Shown: positions 1 to 12,563, counted from the first letter of the stretch. The stretch is DNA of 64,000 bases from Aplysia californica (GCF_000002075.1 NW_004797468.1:630992-694991), one strand, 5' to 3'. The notes: generated by a model not told the origin, from the sequence alone. A program made the numbers and translations.

Positions 1-194
1 TGAAGTGCCCCCCCCCCCTTCCCAGCACCACTCTTTCCCTCTACTCCACCCATCATCAAGGGGCTTTCCTGATCCTGGACTGCCTGAAGAAAGTTCAGAA
101 TCTTCAACCAGTGCAAAATATAGATCTAATATCATAATACATGTATTATAAACATACATGTAATGTATTCAGGAACGTTAGAACAAATCCAGCT

Positions 195-425
195 GCGGGT
201 TGTTGGTAACCTAGGCCTAGTGGTAAGGCTATCCAACTCGTAATCGTGAGATTGCAGGTTCGGGGATTCGAGTCTCAGCTCGATCCGACGTTTTGTCCTA
301 TTTTGGGAAAGTCACTTGACACGAATGTTCCATTTGAATCTGTCCTTCAGGAGAAGGACGTTCAACTCGGAGGCCCTGGTTCATAAATAAGCGTATACTG
401 TTGATAGGGGCGTTGACATCTATAC
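195..425 (+). mobile_element. tRNA-derived SINE-like element
   Basis: A pol III A-box-like tagtggtaagg at 218 and B-box-like ggttcggggattcgagtc near 260 are spaced as in a tRNA. A tail with ttgggaaagtcacttgac and ggacgttcaactcggaggcc follows, a layout common in mollusc SINEs. Cloverleaf pairing is too poor for a working tRNA. Confidence 0.55.
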
Positions 426-1250
426 CGTTTCATCATTTCCACCAAACCCAGCTGCTACACTAAGCAAGACAAACGACCGTCTACAATAGATACTAGATTG
501 TGCACTACCACTGCTTGGTCAAATGCCCCAACCAACAGTACGAGTACGAGAGTAAGAAATAGAAGCAACAGGACTACCGTAATTCCTGTTCAGCTTTCTA
601 ATCAACGTTCCAAAGTACAGAATGACTCTTCATGACATTGGTCACTGTATTGGTTTTAGTCTCTTTTCAACATTATGAAGCAATAGTAAAAGGCCGGGTC
701 GCAGAATGTAACACCAATCCCCGATATGACCTAACTAAACGGGTTGATGACCCTCATGAACACCATCACAAACTAAGTTCCGAACGCCTCGTCGGAGGAT
801 TCGAGCCTGGGCCGCCCACTCCACAGTGCGTGCAGCAGCTTGATTTACGAACTATTACAAGTCTCTCATTGCATGGAATCGTTTTCCTTTCTTTTCTTAT
901 TTTTTTCTTTTTTAATATATTTTTTAAAAATTTGGTTGCTCTTTGTTGTTGTTGATGTTTGTTGTGTCGTTGTTGTTTTTAAGTTACCGGAAATTTCTGT
1001 ACATACCGGAAGGTGAATATTTGAATAAATCTCACGCGTAATTTAGCTGTATTATTTCAGTGTATATATTTTCTCAATTTATCATATTATCATAATGTAA
1101 GTACTATAATATTCATAACGCACAATATAATTATGTAGTCCTCTGTTGTTTCTAATTATGCATGCTGTTTCATTTATTTGCCATCAGCGTTAAGTTGTTG
1201 TCGCTAACAATTATTTATTGGTTGTTAATTTTGTTTATGTCGATAGTTAT
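426..1250. other. Unassigned AT-rich sequence
   Basis: No coding exon, transposon ends or tandem array recognised. A 107-codon frame at 632-955 ends in low-complexity T-rich sequence and is not believed. Leads into a trinucleotide tract at 1258. Confidence 0.4.
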
Positions 1251-1257
1251 GGTGGTT

Positions 1258-1291
1258 GCGATGATGATGATGCTGATGATGCTGATGATGC

Positions 1292-1346
<55 letters not shown>
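1258..1346 (+). repeat. (GAT)n/(GCT GAT)n microsatellite
   Basis: Nearly pure gat repeats with a few gct interruptions, about 29 units. Confidence 0.95.
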
Positions 1347-1779
1347 ATCTGAAGGGTATGGTTCAGATCTCTGCCAATTCTGAAAATCTGGAAAGTAGGC
1401 CTACATTTGTTCAGATTTATCAAAATATCAGTACATGTACACAAACAATATGATTTTGGAGGAGAAAGATAGCCTAGTCCTTTTTTTAAAATCCCTTACA
1501 ATACCATTTATATGAGATTGACGCCCTCTGCTGATTAGTTGAAAAACGTGCGTATGATAGTGTCCAATAGTGTATTACGTAGTATCATAGTATGACATAC
1601 ATGTATATGTTACTGTTACAGAAGATAGAGATTCAAGGATTATAGAATGTAAGTCAAAGATCTGAGAGCTATGATGATTTTAGAAATAATGGTGGGGATG
1701 AGTGATGATGTGGGATTGCGTTTAAGTAACGTTAGCGTTAGACCTATCTCCCTCTGCTCCAAGTCACGTTCCCTACTGG

Positions 1780-2275
1780 AGGACAGTTTGGGCGAAGTCG
1801 AGTGGAGGTTCGGAAGTCGACGAATTCGAGGGGTCAGAGTCGGAGCTGGAGCATATTGGGCAGGAGACCGAGGCCTAACACGAATTCCCGAACTAGGGCA
1901 GCCAGGGGGGGAAGGAACAGAATGAGCGAAAACATATTTAATTTGTTTAAAACTGTAAATAATTTTACGCAAACTGCACCCAAGAAACATTTAAATCATT
2001 GTCCGCCTCAATCCCGACTTCTGTGACCTCATCCACGCTCCTCCCCCCTTATCTGCACCGGTCCGTGACGTCGGGATTCTTTACAGCGTGTTCGACTCGA
2101 CGGCTGGAGGGACAACGACTTGACACGAATCCCACCGAATTGACCTTGCCTTTCCTCAAATTTGACTGGCTGCTATCTTGACCTGAATTCGGACTCGGAG
2201 TCGAATTCGACGAACTCGAACCCAAAAATATTCGGAGTGGAAAGTTCGGAAGTTCTCGGAGTCGGCCCAGCCTTA
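1780..2275. mobile_element. Possible hAT-type short element
   Basis: Repeated subterminal motifs (ggagtcgg, cgaattcg, gaagtcgacg) occur in opposite orientation at both sides, and the right side ends gtcggcccagcctta, like known hAT MITE ends rich in GGAGTCGG. The left terminus and target duplication could not be fixed. Confidence 0.35.
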
Positions 2276-2697
2276 CTGGAGCCATCTTTAATGTCACCGA
2301 ATGAATAGTCCGAATACTTAAGACAGATGTCATAGTATTGATAGCAACATTGGCACGGTACGTGAAGTGAAGAGGGACAAACCAGGCCACTCCTTACATC
2401 TGACACAAATGTCGATACGGCGTACAAAGCACCTATAGTATAAAAGAAAATAGCATGAGTACCCGGCAAAGATAGTACGAATGACAAATCTTGTCAACGT
2501 GCTAGTGTTTGACAGCCTGCAAAATGACAGCTCTCACAGAAAACCTCCAGTGTCCAAGAGAGCTCTTTTGCATTGGTCTTTGTATTGAATTTACACCCTT
2601 TTCAACACTAAAAGTTTTTTTTTTTAAAAGTAGGACCTCCGAATTAAAAGTCCTTATTTTCAGTGAGAGTATATGAGGTACTTACAACACAAGAAGA

Positions 2698-2890
2698 TCA
2701 GTTTAGTTTTAGTGAGAGTTACGGCACTTGCAACACATTAAAGGTCATATTATTATAAAATTATTAGTGCCGAAGATTAGAATCTAGAGAGTAAGAAACA
2801 CAAAAATGAAGAGGAGAGATAGAGATGAGGACGACAGATGTTCATAGTCCATACACCATAGTCCAGAGCACCCACAAACAACCCGCAAAC
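2698..2890 (+). repeat. Dispersed repeat B, copy 1
   Basis: Starts tttagttttagt, then acggcacttgcaacac, aagaaacacaaaaatgaag, gacgacagatgttc, ccagagcacccacaaac. The same order of motifs recurs at 8136-8310, 13762-13950 and (reverse) 50606-50815, with fragments at 5593, 48478, 57065 and 63612. About 200 bp, no coding content; class unknown. Confidence 0.7.
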
Positions 2891-2936
2891 TGAAGTGAAA
2901 GTCCATCTTCAACAAGATCGAGCCAAACGGGCGGAG

Positions 2937-3100
2937 ACACTGTGGCCTACGGTGTAGCGGTTCTTCGATGTCACGCGCAGAAGATTCGAGTTCGATTCCT
3001 GAGTGGGGAGAATCTTTATCGAGCCTTTCTGCTGCTGGGATGCTGTGTCACTCTCATCCCGGGTTGGACCTGACAGGCAAGGTCGGAAGCTCTTCTCCTA
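2937..3100 (+). mobile_element. tRNA-derived SINE-like head leading into a 20-bp array
   Basis: A-box-like ggtgtagcggttct and B-box-like gagttcgattcctgag are tRNA-spaced. A tail follows (gctgctgggatgctgtgtca) that ends in the first copy of the 20-bp repeat. Confidence 0.5.
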
Positions 3101-3868
3101 ACTAAATGTCAGATACCCTAGCTAAATGTTAGATACCCTAACTAAATGTTAGATACCCTAACTAAATGTCAGATACCCTAACTAAATGTCAGATACCCTA
3201 ACTAAATGTTCGATACCCTAACTAAATGTTCGATACCCTAACTAAATGTTAGATACCCTAACTAAATGTTCGATACCCTAACTAAATGTCAGATACCCTA
3301 ACTAAATGTCAGATACCCTAATTAAATGTTCGATACCCTAACTAAATGTTCGATACCCTAACAAAATGTCAGATACCCTAACTAAATGTTCGATACCCTA
3401 ACTAAATGTTCGATACCCTAACTAAATGTTAGATACCCTAACTAAATGTTCGATACCCTAACTAAATGTCAGATACCCTAACTAAATGTTAGATACCCTA
3501 ACTAAATGTTCGATACCCTAACTAAATGTCAGATACCCTAACTAAATGTTCGATACCCTAACTAAATGTCAGATACCCTAACTAAATGTTCGATACCCTA
3601 ACTAAATGTTCGATACCCTAACTAAATGTTAGATACCCTAACTAAATGTCAGATACCCTAACTAAATGTCAGATACCCTAACTAAATGTTCGATACCCTA
3701 ACTAAATGTTAGATACCCTAACTAAATGTCAGATACCCTAACTAAATGTTAGATACCCTAACTAAATGTTCGATACCCTAACTAAATGTCAGATACCCTA
3801 ACTAAATGTTCGATACCCTAACTAAATGTTCGATACCCTAACTAAATGTTCGATACCCTAACTAAATG
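3101..3868 (+). repeat. 20-bp minisatellite, 38 copies
   Basis: Unit actaaatgttagataccct+a, length exactly 20 bp for all 38 full copies plus a partial copy. Three variants differ only at bases 10-11 (ta, ca or tc); almost every other base is constant. Each junction contains ccctaa. Confidence 0.97.
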
Positions 3869-4230
3869 ATCTAAATTGTCGATGGGGGTGCAAAAATACC
3901 TGCATTAAAAAATGTGTCCACATAGCCTACGTGCATTTGGGTGGAGAGCCTTAAAAACTCCCTACTAAATAACTCAAGTTCATCATAACGCCCTATTGGA
4001 GATTTGATCTAGGATCATCTGCTCTGTAGCCCAGCAAGATACCAACAGATCATAGATATTTGACAGGACACAGGAGCAAACCACATCAGTGCACCCACCA
4101 CCAACCACATGAGTCAGGAGCTCTGACCTGCCATTCGCACCCAATAGGGCATAACCACGGCGACAGGGAGTCATGTAAAGTCCTCAGACAAGCTCAGTTC
4201 AAGAATGACGTAAGTGGTACTTGCATGAGT

Positions 4231-4866
4231 TCACGAGTCAATGTCCTGCCCTGCAGGAAACTACAGCCACATACAGAGTCCACGAGTCAATGTCCTGCCC
4301 TGCATGAAACTACAGCCACATACAGAGTCCACGAGTCAATGTCCTGCCCTGCATGAAACTACAGCCACATACAGAGTCCACGAGTCAATGTCCTGCCCTG
4401 CAGGAAACTACAGCCACATACAGAGTCCACGAGTCAATGTCCTGCCCTGCATGAAGCTACAGCCACATACAGAGTCCACGAGTCAATGTCCTGCCCTGCA
4501 TGAAGCTACAGCCACGTACAGAGTCCACGAGTCAATGTCCTGCCCTGCATGAAGCTACAGCCACATACAGAGTCCACGAGTCAATGTCCTGCCCTGCATG
4601 AAACTACAGCCACATACAGAGTCCACGAGTCAATGTCCTGCCCTGCAGGAAACTACAGCCACATACAGAGTCCACGAGTCAATGTCCTGCCCTGCATGAA
4701 GCTACAGCCACGTACAGAGTCCACGAGTCAATGTCCTGCCCTGCATGAAGCTACAGCCACATACAGAGTCCACGAGTCAATGTCCTGCCCTGCATGAAAC
4801 TACAGCCACGTACAGAGTCCACGAGTCAATGTCCTGCCCTGCATGAAGCTACAGCCACATACAGAG
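4231..4866 (+). repeat. 49-bp minisatellite, 13 copies
   Basis: Unit holds gaaactacagccacatacag and cacgagtcaatgtcctgccc. Copies differ by single bases (cagg/catg, aaac/aagc, cata/cgta). Because 49 is 3n+1, all three frames are read in turn, giving false overlapping open frames. Confidence 0.95.
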
Positions 4867-4960
4867 AGCTACATCTCTACACAACCTATGGAGTTTCAGA
4901 GGAAACTTTTATGAACCCATTTCACATGATGGTGACACAAACTGAGATACAACAATACAT

Positions 4961-5399
4961 AATTGTGATGCAGCGTGGTGGAATCAGGCTCTCGTCAAAA
5001 TAATCAAAGTGAAGAAACTTGCATTTTTCCGCAGGTTTGTGAACTTTTATGAAATTTTTGTTTTTCGGCTCAACACCTTTCATGCCCATTAAAGAACTCA
5101 TTTCGGAGAGGATTTTTCTGAAAAACTTTGATTAAATGCACAAAAATTGTAAATTTACACTTACCACGGACTCAGCTAAGGAAATAACTAATCTTTGGCG
5201 GCCATTTACTCACTAATTTTACCTCGGAAAACAGATGACCCCCACTTCCTTCATTCCCAAATATCTCGACTTGTATTCAAGATAACAGGATATTTTTTTA
5301 TCCAAATAAAGACAAGTGAACAAGCTTTAAGATGATACCAATAACTCTATATGCCAAAAAATTGACGAGAGCCTGATTCCACCACGCTGCCTCACAATT
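4961..5399 (+). mobile_element. Palindrome-ended element A (about 440 bp), copy 1
   Basis: Ends are inverted copies of about 36 bp: left ttgtgatgcagcgtggtgga and atcaggctctcgtcaa, right the reverse complement closing in cctcacaat. No coding capacity. Eleven full or partial copies lie in this window. Confidence 0.8.
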
Positions 5400-5697
5400 T
5401 CTTGTTGATCCAAGTTTTGGTTTGTTGACGTCACTTGTACCACAAATAGGCCATGTTTGTTCCGGAGAATACAGATGTTGATAGAGAGTATTGTTTCAAG
5501 AAAAGAAGGACACATATGGCAACAAAAATGTTTGATGGGTTAGAAGGAACAAACCATACTAGAGCACCTACCAACTAAACACAATACATTGTAATTCCTT
5601 TAGTTTTAGTAGAGGTTTTACGGCACTCGCAACTGCATAAGGTCGTATGAGCGCCAATGGGTGGATGTCTACAGAGAAGTCCTTACTGCAGGGAATC

Positions 5698-6013
5698 AGA
5701 CTTACTCTGCTCACCTCTCAAGCTTCAGCAGCACAAAGTCTGCTTCGACTATCAAGGCAGCCCGGAAATGGCGGGTCACAAGAGTGTGACAAAACCAAAA
5801 GAAGTAGAGGAAAATGACGATTGTAAAGTAAGGATTGGGAAAGAAAAAGCAGCAGTTCCCAGTTGTACATCAGGCACAGTTATGAGCGTGACATTGGTGA
5901 ATCAGCCCATTTACAATTCTACTGTGCATGAACGAGAAATGTCACCCCTTTGGGAATGGCCTAGAGACACTTCAGTCAGTGGCACCGCCCCGGGGGGGGG
6001 GGGGGGGGGGGTA
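5698..6013 (+). other. Unidentified open stretch, possible terminal exon
   Basis: Open from a possible acceptor (cctctcaag at about 5725) through LKLQQHKVCFDYQGSPEMAG ... SVTLVNQPIYNSTVHEREM to a poly-G run and stop at 6013. Composition looks more protein-like than the surrounding repeats, but no family is recognised and no partner exon was found. It begins just after a fragment of dispersed repeat B. Confidence 0.15.
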
Positions 6014-6266
6014 TAATTTCTTTAAAAGGAAAAAACCACAATCAGCAACAAAGATAGGTTTTAAAAATATTTTTATTCACAAACCATAATATACACATAA
6101 CCATGACATACATGCACAGCATTTTTTGTACACAAAACTCACAGTGGACAAAAAACACTGGTTTTTTCATTTAGTCACGAAATGGTAACATTCCAAGGCA
6201 GGTTCCTACAATAGAATGCCGAACTGACTCAGAACCAACAAGAAATGTTTTCCCCGTACAAACCCC

Positions 6267-6831
6267 CAACACAACTTCCTAACAGATCTAGGTATTTTTC
6301 CTTATCAACACAACTTCCTAACAGATCTATGTATTTTTCCTTATCAACACAACTTCCTAACAGATCTAGGTATTTTTCCTTATCAACACAACTTCCTGAC
6401 AGATCTATGTATTTTTCCTTATCAACACAACTTCCTGACAGATCTATGTATTTTTCCTTATCAACACAACTTCCTAACAGATCTATGTATTTTTCCTTAT
6501 CAACACAACTTCCTAACAGATCTAGGTATTTTTCCTTATCAACACAACTTCCTAACAGATCTAGGTATTTTTCCTCATCAACACAACTTCCTAACAGATC
6601 TATGGATTTTTCCTCATCAACACAATTTCCTAACTAACAGATTTATGGATTTTTCCTCATCAACACAACTTCCTAACTAACAGATCTATGGATTTTTCCT
6701 CATCAACACAACTTCCTAACTAACAGATCTATGGATTTTTCCTCATCAACACAACTTCCTAACAGATCTATGGATTTTTCCTCATCAACACAACTTCCTA
6801 ACAGATCTATGGATTTTTCCTTATCAACACA
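6267..6831 (+). repeat. 39-bp minisatellite, about 14 copies
   Basis: Unit aacacaacttcctaacagat plus ctatgtatttttccttatc. Some copies carry a 4-bp ctaa duplication (43 bp). The first copies stay in frame and read TQLPNRSMYFSLS repeatedly; the 4-bp variants break that frame. Confidence 0.95.
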
Positions 6832-6986
6832 AGAGAAACATATGGCAGTGAACATTTTCAATTTGCTCCAGTCACATCACGGCAGCATGTAGCTAAAAAA
6901 TGAAGACCTGAGAATTTGAAGATAAACGAAAATTTTAAAACTAAATCCTTGTCATCCATAACTTCCCTGGGTGTTTCAAGAAGATG

Positions 6987-7071
6987 AAACAAAGATGTTC
7001 AGCTCCTTTGTATTAAACAAAGATGTTCTGCTCCTTTGTATTAAATAATGATGTTCTGCTCCTTTGTATTT
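6987..7071 (+). repeat. 28-bp repeat, 3 copies
   Basis: Unit aaacaaagatgttctgctcc plus tttgtatt. Confidence 0.85.
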
Positions 7072-7584
7072 AAACATGCCATCCCTTGGAGAGAATGGTA
7101 AAATAGACACAGTGGCACTTTACTCTAATTCTGTGTCAGCCATTCTGGGCCACACCAACAGTACAAGAAATACTTCTGGCTTTAGACTATCTGAAAGGCA
7201 ACAAAAGTCATTGGAAATACACGTAACTTTCACATTCTTTTGCTGTTCCACTGCTCTGCTTACAAGTGTTGTGAGCAAAGATTACAAGTATTTCTTTTTC
7301 TGTAGGAGCAGTCATCAATTCGGGAGGGGGGGGGGGGGTCTCACTTCATAAATACATGTGCGTCTATATATATCTATAATTTATAATGATATACTACTAG
7401 CATAAAATGAGCTCGTAAAATGAACTGAAACTAAGAATGAATTACATTGAGGTACATGTGGTGAAAGACAGAAATTATATGCAACTAAAAGGAAATATGT
7501 GTTATACGTAAATAAATTAATTTATACAACAAAATGCATTCTATCTAAAAAAAGAAATAGGGCATTCATAAAATAAAATATTAA
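7072..7584. other. Unassigned sequence
   Basis: Short open frame to 7351 ends in a poly-G run; the rest is AT-rich. Nothing recognised. Confidence 0.35.
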
Positions 7585-8040
7585 ATGTGAGGCAATGTGG
7601 TGAAATCAGGCCCTCTTCACATTAATGAAGAAAAGGAAGATACCAGCATTTTTTCCACCGGGTTGACAATTTTTATCCAATTTACGCTTTTTGGCTTTAC
7701 AGTCTACATAAAAGCACATTTCTGTGTGGATTGTGCTGAAAAACGTTAAATTATGATAAAATGGCACAAAAAATGAGGATTTTAGTTCCCAAGGACACTC
7801 AAGGTATGGAAGTCACTGAACTTTCGCTGCCACTTTCTCGCTGAATGTACCTCTGAAACCATGGGACCCCCACATCCTTCAAATGCACATATCTCAAATT
7901 CTATTCAAGATAGATGAATAATTTCTTTTCCAGTGGAAAGATAGAGAAATGAACAAGCTACATTAAGATGATGCCAATCCCTCTACAGTCTACACGGCCC
8001 ACAAGTGACGAGTGCCTGATTCCACCCCGCCCTGACAAAT
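7585..8040 (+). mobile_element. Palindrome-ended element A, copy 2
   Basis: Left end gtgaggcaatgtggtgaaat, right end gacgagtgcctgattccacc. Diverged but full-length. A copy of repeat B starts about 95 bp downstream. Confidence 0.75.
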
Positions 8041-8135
8041 GCACCACTCAGCAGCCAACAAATTGCTGTTTCCTACTGTCCAGTCAATTTTGATTTTTGT
8101 CCAGTTTTTCTCATTGGGTGCTCGAGTGTGGTCTT

Positions 8136-8310
8136 TTGTTTTGATAAAAGTTTTACAGCACTTGCAACACAATGGGGTGCCGAGGATTAGCTGTGTGACA
8201 AGAGGGTAACAAACACAAAAAAAGGAGGAGAGCTAAGGATGATGACAGGTGTTTGATAGGAAAGAAGGACAAACTACGCCAGAGCACCCACCAACCATCC
8301 ACAAGAGTGG
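8136..8310 (+). repeat. Dispersed repeat B, copy 2
   Basis: ttttgttttgataaaagttttacagcacttg pattern, aagagggtaacaaacac, gacaggtgtttgatagg, ccagagcacccaccaacc. Confidence 0.7.
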
Positions 8311-8865
8311 TCTGCTCCTTCAAATTTTGGAAGACAAAAACTGGTCCCTGCTTGAGCTAATGTGAGCCAGGGACAAGCACATTGACATTGTTATTCTAGC
8401 AGCCATTCAGTACTGGGGGAAACATGACAGAGACAAATGGTCAAAAAGGCTGGCAAAGAACACCCACCCATGGCACTCTTCAACCTCAAATTTAACAACT
8501 ATAAAGAAGTTCAAGAAACGGATTTTCTCCCGGCTGAAGAATCAATCTATTTCACATGAAGCTAAATCATCTGTCCATTCACAAAATAACAGTGTACTGA
8601 GAATATTTTGGCATTGTGGTAAGTCCCTTTGCCTTCTGCATACAACAATTCAAAGAGATCTACATTTGGTACAAAATGATTACATAAGACTTATCAAGAG
8701 TATAGATCTATTCAGAAAAAGAATTTACCACAACCAGGAACTATTTATTATGTGAGGCATCGTAGTGAAACCAGGTGCTCATCAAAATAAAGAAATTTTA
8801 AAAACTGGTATTTTTTCTCTCCATTGGGCAAGTTTTCTATTTTTTTGTTGTCTTGGGCTCAACAG

Positions 8866-9831
8866 TAGCGCTGTGCGATTTTGAGGAAACAAAAAATCAC
8901 CAAAGCTTCGAAGCGTGAGCTCCCTATTCATGACATTCGAATATCTCTGTCGAATATTTTTTTCTGATAGATTATGATAAGCATAAACCCAGACCTAAGT
9001 TCCGCTACTCTTCATTCGCTAGCTATTCACAACGACGTCAAATGGTTTTTTTCTTATATGTGATAAGCCCAGATCTAACTTCCGCAATTCGAAGTGCCAT
9101 CGAATTGTTTTCTCTATATATAGTAATAGTCCAGATCTGACCTCCACTGTTCAACGCAAGTCACTGAGCGCGTATGTTGTTGTCGCATGCACGCAGACAG
9201 TGCAATGTGTTGACATCACGTCACCGTTTGTAGCGCTTCGAATTTCGAGTAGGGTTAGGGGAGCTCATTGCGACAGCTAACTTCATGGAAAAACCATTAT
9301 CTGCGCTTCAAGAGTCAAGTGCCCTTGCTTGAGCTGTCCATAGTGTGATGAGTGGATATTGAATAGTAAGAGATATTCTCTACAGGATTGTTTTAGAACT
9401 CTTGTATAATAGTTAGAGATATTCTCTACAGGATTGTTTTAGAACTCTTGTATAATAGTTAGAGATATTCTCTACAGGATTGTTTTAGAACTCTTGTATA
9501 ATAGTTAGAGATATTCTCTACAGGATTGTTTTAGAACTCTTGTATAATAGTTAGAGATATTCTCTACAGGATTGTTTTAGAACTCTTGTAGGCTCCTCTC
9601 ATCACTCTGTCTCGTAACCATCAAATAAAGAGTAGTTCTGTTTATTTATCTTAGTGATTTTAGATAATGTGCTCCAATTTTTCTACGTTTGAGAAAAATG
9701 AGACAAAAATCCATTATCTGTTAAAAAAAAAAATCACACAGCATTCGAATGGCTCTGCCACGCTTGGAATAGCTGTGAATAGTGCAAAAATCATGACTGT
9801 CGAATAGTAAAGTCGAATGGGCTCAGCTCTA
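8866..9831. mobile_element. hAT-like non-autonomous transposon with perfect 8-bp target duplication
   Basis: Flanked by ctcaacag at 8858-8865 and 9832-9839. Termini tagcgctgtgcga and (reverse) tagagctgagccc form short inverted repeats typical of hAT elements. No transposase frame. Contains a 46-bp tandem repeat. Confidence 0.8.
9368..9587 (+). repeat. 46-bp tandem repeat, nearly 5 copies, inside the hAT-like element
   Basis: Unit contains agagatattctctacaggat and tgttttagaactcttgtata. Copies are virtually identical. Confidence 0.95.
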
Positions 9832-10257
9832 CTCAACAGCTTTTGGGGTGATTGTGTCCATTTAAAAGCATATTTTTGTTTTGATTTTACTGAAAAACGT
9901 TGGTCAAAGGGACAAACATTTGAATATGCAGTTTTCAAGAACACGACTCACGACATGCATAGCTATGGAAGTCACCAAACTTTGGCGGCCATTTCTTCGC
10001 TAATTTTCCCTCTGACACCAGGTGACTCCCACTTCCTTCACCCAAATATCTCCACTTCTATTCAAAATACATGTGTATTTTTTTCATCAAACGCATGGAA
10101 AATGAATAAGCTTTGAGATGATACCAATAACTCCACATGCCCAAAAATTGACGAGCGTCTGATTCAATAGCACCATGACACATGCATATAGTCATATCAG
10201 GTCTGGTAGAGATGTCGAACCGGGAAAACATTCATATTACTTTCACATTCAGAGACA

Positions 10258-10338
10258 TTAACCCCTTTATGGCCTGCCCCATGGCGTATTGAACTATTTG
10301 GTAGGACAGCTGAGCAGGCTTGGCACTGAAAGGGTTAA
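10258..10338. mobile_element. 81-bp piggyBac-like miniature element
   Basis: TTAA on both sides. Inverted ends ttaacccctttatggcc and ggcactgaaagggttaa fit piggyBac-type CCC termini and TTAA target. Confidence 0.5.
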
Positions 10339-10339
10339 T

Positions 10340-11164
10340 ATTGTTAGCAAATGATGTCCCACACTCAGCATACAATACTAACTCAGTAGACACATACCAA
10401 CACTTGGAGTAAGAAACTTGGATGTTCACCATGAACTTGGCACACAGCAACTGATGCATCACCTCAGAGAATAGGTCACTGACAGCAGAACCGTTACACA
10501 GAGCACACATCAGCATGAGTTGAACTACCAATATTTGTGCCAGTTCAACCTTCTACTACGTACAAAAAACATTTATTTCAAACACAAGCTCTACACACTG
10601 TAGTTTCAGGAACCCAGTTCTGCAAGTCATCAAATCACCTTGAACAAAAGCTGAACAGAAATAAACGGTAAGTATGAACAAAAGACACCATCCACACTCC
10701 AGAGAGGTCGCAGCGTGTGAGTGACACAATCAAGCTGGGGAGCATCCACCTCTGCTGATTAGAGACCCTACTAGGAAATGTTTTATCTTCCAGCCCCCAC
10801 ACTAGATTCAAAACACATCAACATCAGAACTAAGCCCTATTAGATTTTGAGTTTGAGCTCGAGTAAAGAGAAGCACATCCACATTTAGAATGAGGAAAAA
10901 AACAGACAGACCGAAACAACTGATCAACATAGGGAAAGAAAAGAAAGTAGGACTTAACAGAGGCACATAGCAACCACCCGCCGGTGGAAAGCCATAACAA
11001 CCCAAGACTAAGAAGGCCTTCCTAGGGATCTAAACCAGGACCACCTACTTCCCAATCTACAATAGACTCAAACTGAGCTAACAACACCCAGCTCAGAATG
11101 AAAACAATAACTCCAACAACAACAAAAATGACATAATAATATAAATTCACATATAATGTTATAA

Positions 11165-11233
<69 letters not shown>

Positions 11234-12135
11234 AAAACGCCACCAGACCCATATGAAGCAAATACTCGAAGGCAAGATGTGGGGCACAAGAGTGAGCAAC
11301 ACACAATGTGGATCGACACATCAAACTGGACATGGGCTTGGTCAATAAATCTGACAAAATGCATGAGAGCAGCCCCTGACCATAGTAAACAAAGGTGGTC
11401 ATTACAAGACAACCTCAGAGCCAGAGATCACACCTCCCGGTCTTCATGATAATCTTTTCCAATGGAACAATCTTCTAAAAAATTCAAATATAGAAATAAA
11501 AAATCAAACTTCAAAATTCAAAAGAGGAGAAAGGGCGATGTTAACGCTCTCAGAAAACTTAAAAACAGTTACCACACCAAAAATGAGCCCTAAGATTTCC
11601 TTACTAGTTGGGGTAACGATGAAGCTCTGAGTTATTAGAACCTCAATTTTGACTGGCAGCAAATCACACACATTGAAGGTTAGGATAACTGCATTAATGT
11701 ACTTCTACTAAAGTCAACAACAGAATGTAATCTACAAATACATTTCTCAAACAATTATATCTCTCTTTTCACAACTCTCATCATCAAAAGCTTGGAGAAA
11801 CTAATTACTATTGTTGTAACTCTTTCAAACACAAAACACCAAAATTCATTTACCAGAGAACGGGACACAGTATAAGAAAACAGCAAGTTTGTTTTCAATT
11901 TCTCACAACTTTCATTAAAATTATTATAATCTCTATGAAACAAGTTATTTTGCAAATTACAACCCATTAGAGAAAAACAATACAAGTAAAAGAGATACAG
12001 ATTTTAAAACGCAGACAAAAATTCCCTGAAGAAGTATAAAGTTATTTCATTCACGAGAGAGTAACTGTCTGAGCCTCTCAGTCAAAAATGTGTTTCAACA
12101 AAATGATCTGAAAGATTAGAGATTCCTAATATGAA
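10340..12135. other. Unassigned sequence with an (AT)n tract
   Basis: Holds an (at)n tract at 11165-11231. No supported exon, transposon end or RNA gene. Confidence 0.4.
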
Positions 12136-12563
12136 ATGTGAGGCATCGAGATGAAATCAAGTGCTCATCAAAATAATGAAATCAACGCAATCCGCATTTT
12201 GAGGCCAGTTTGGAAATTTTGTTTTTTGGCTCAACGCCATGTAAGCCCATTCAAAAACACTTTTAAGCGTGGATTTTATTGAAAAACATTGATTAAAGGA
12301 CCACAAAATTTAAACGTGCAGTTTCCATGGACTCTTAAGCTATGGAAGTCACCAAACTTGGGCGGCCATTTCCTCACTAACTTTACTTCTGAAACCAGGT
12401 GAACCTATCTCCTTAAATCGCAAATATACTGACTTCTATTAAAGATAAATGGATATTTTTTTCACCGAAAGCAAGGCAAATGAACACTCTTTTCGATGAT
12501 ATCAATAAGTCCACATGCCCAAAAAACTGACGAGCACCTGATTCCACAGCATCGTGACACAAA
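12136..12563 (+). mobile_element. Palindrome-ended element A, copy 4
   Basis: Left gtgaggcatcgagatgaaat, right gacgagcacctgattccaca followed by atcgtgacacaa. Full-length. Confidence 0.75.

Larger units (their letters stand above)
8749..10182 (+). mobile_element. Palindrome-ended element A, copy 3, split by a hAT-like insertion
   Basis: Left part 8749-8865 and right part 9832-10182 together equal one element A. They are separated by a 966-bp insert bounded by the direct repeat ctcaacag. Confidence 0.8.

Noticed and set aside
205-290. A working tRNA gene
   Set aside because: A and B boxes are recognisable but stems do not pair well and a SINE-like tail follows.
3101-3868. CRISPR-like array
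   Set aside because: No unique spacers; units are contiguous and the host is an animal.
4060-5003. Overlapping plus frames repeating MKLQPHTESTSQCPAL-type peptides
   Set aside because: Produced by the 49-bp array read in all three frames; no start context, splice partner or known family.
6245-6637. 130-codon frame with a 13-residue repeat
   Set aside because: Follows the 39-bp minisatellite; the frame is lost as soon as 43-bp unit variants appear.
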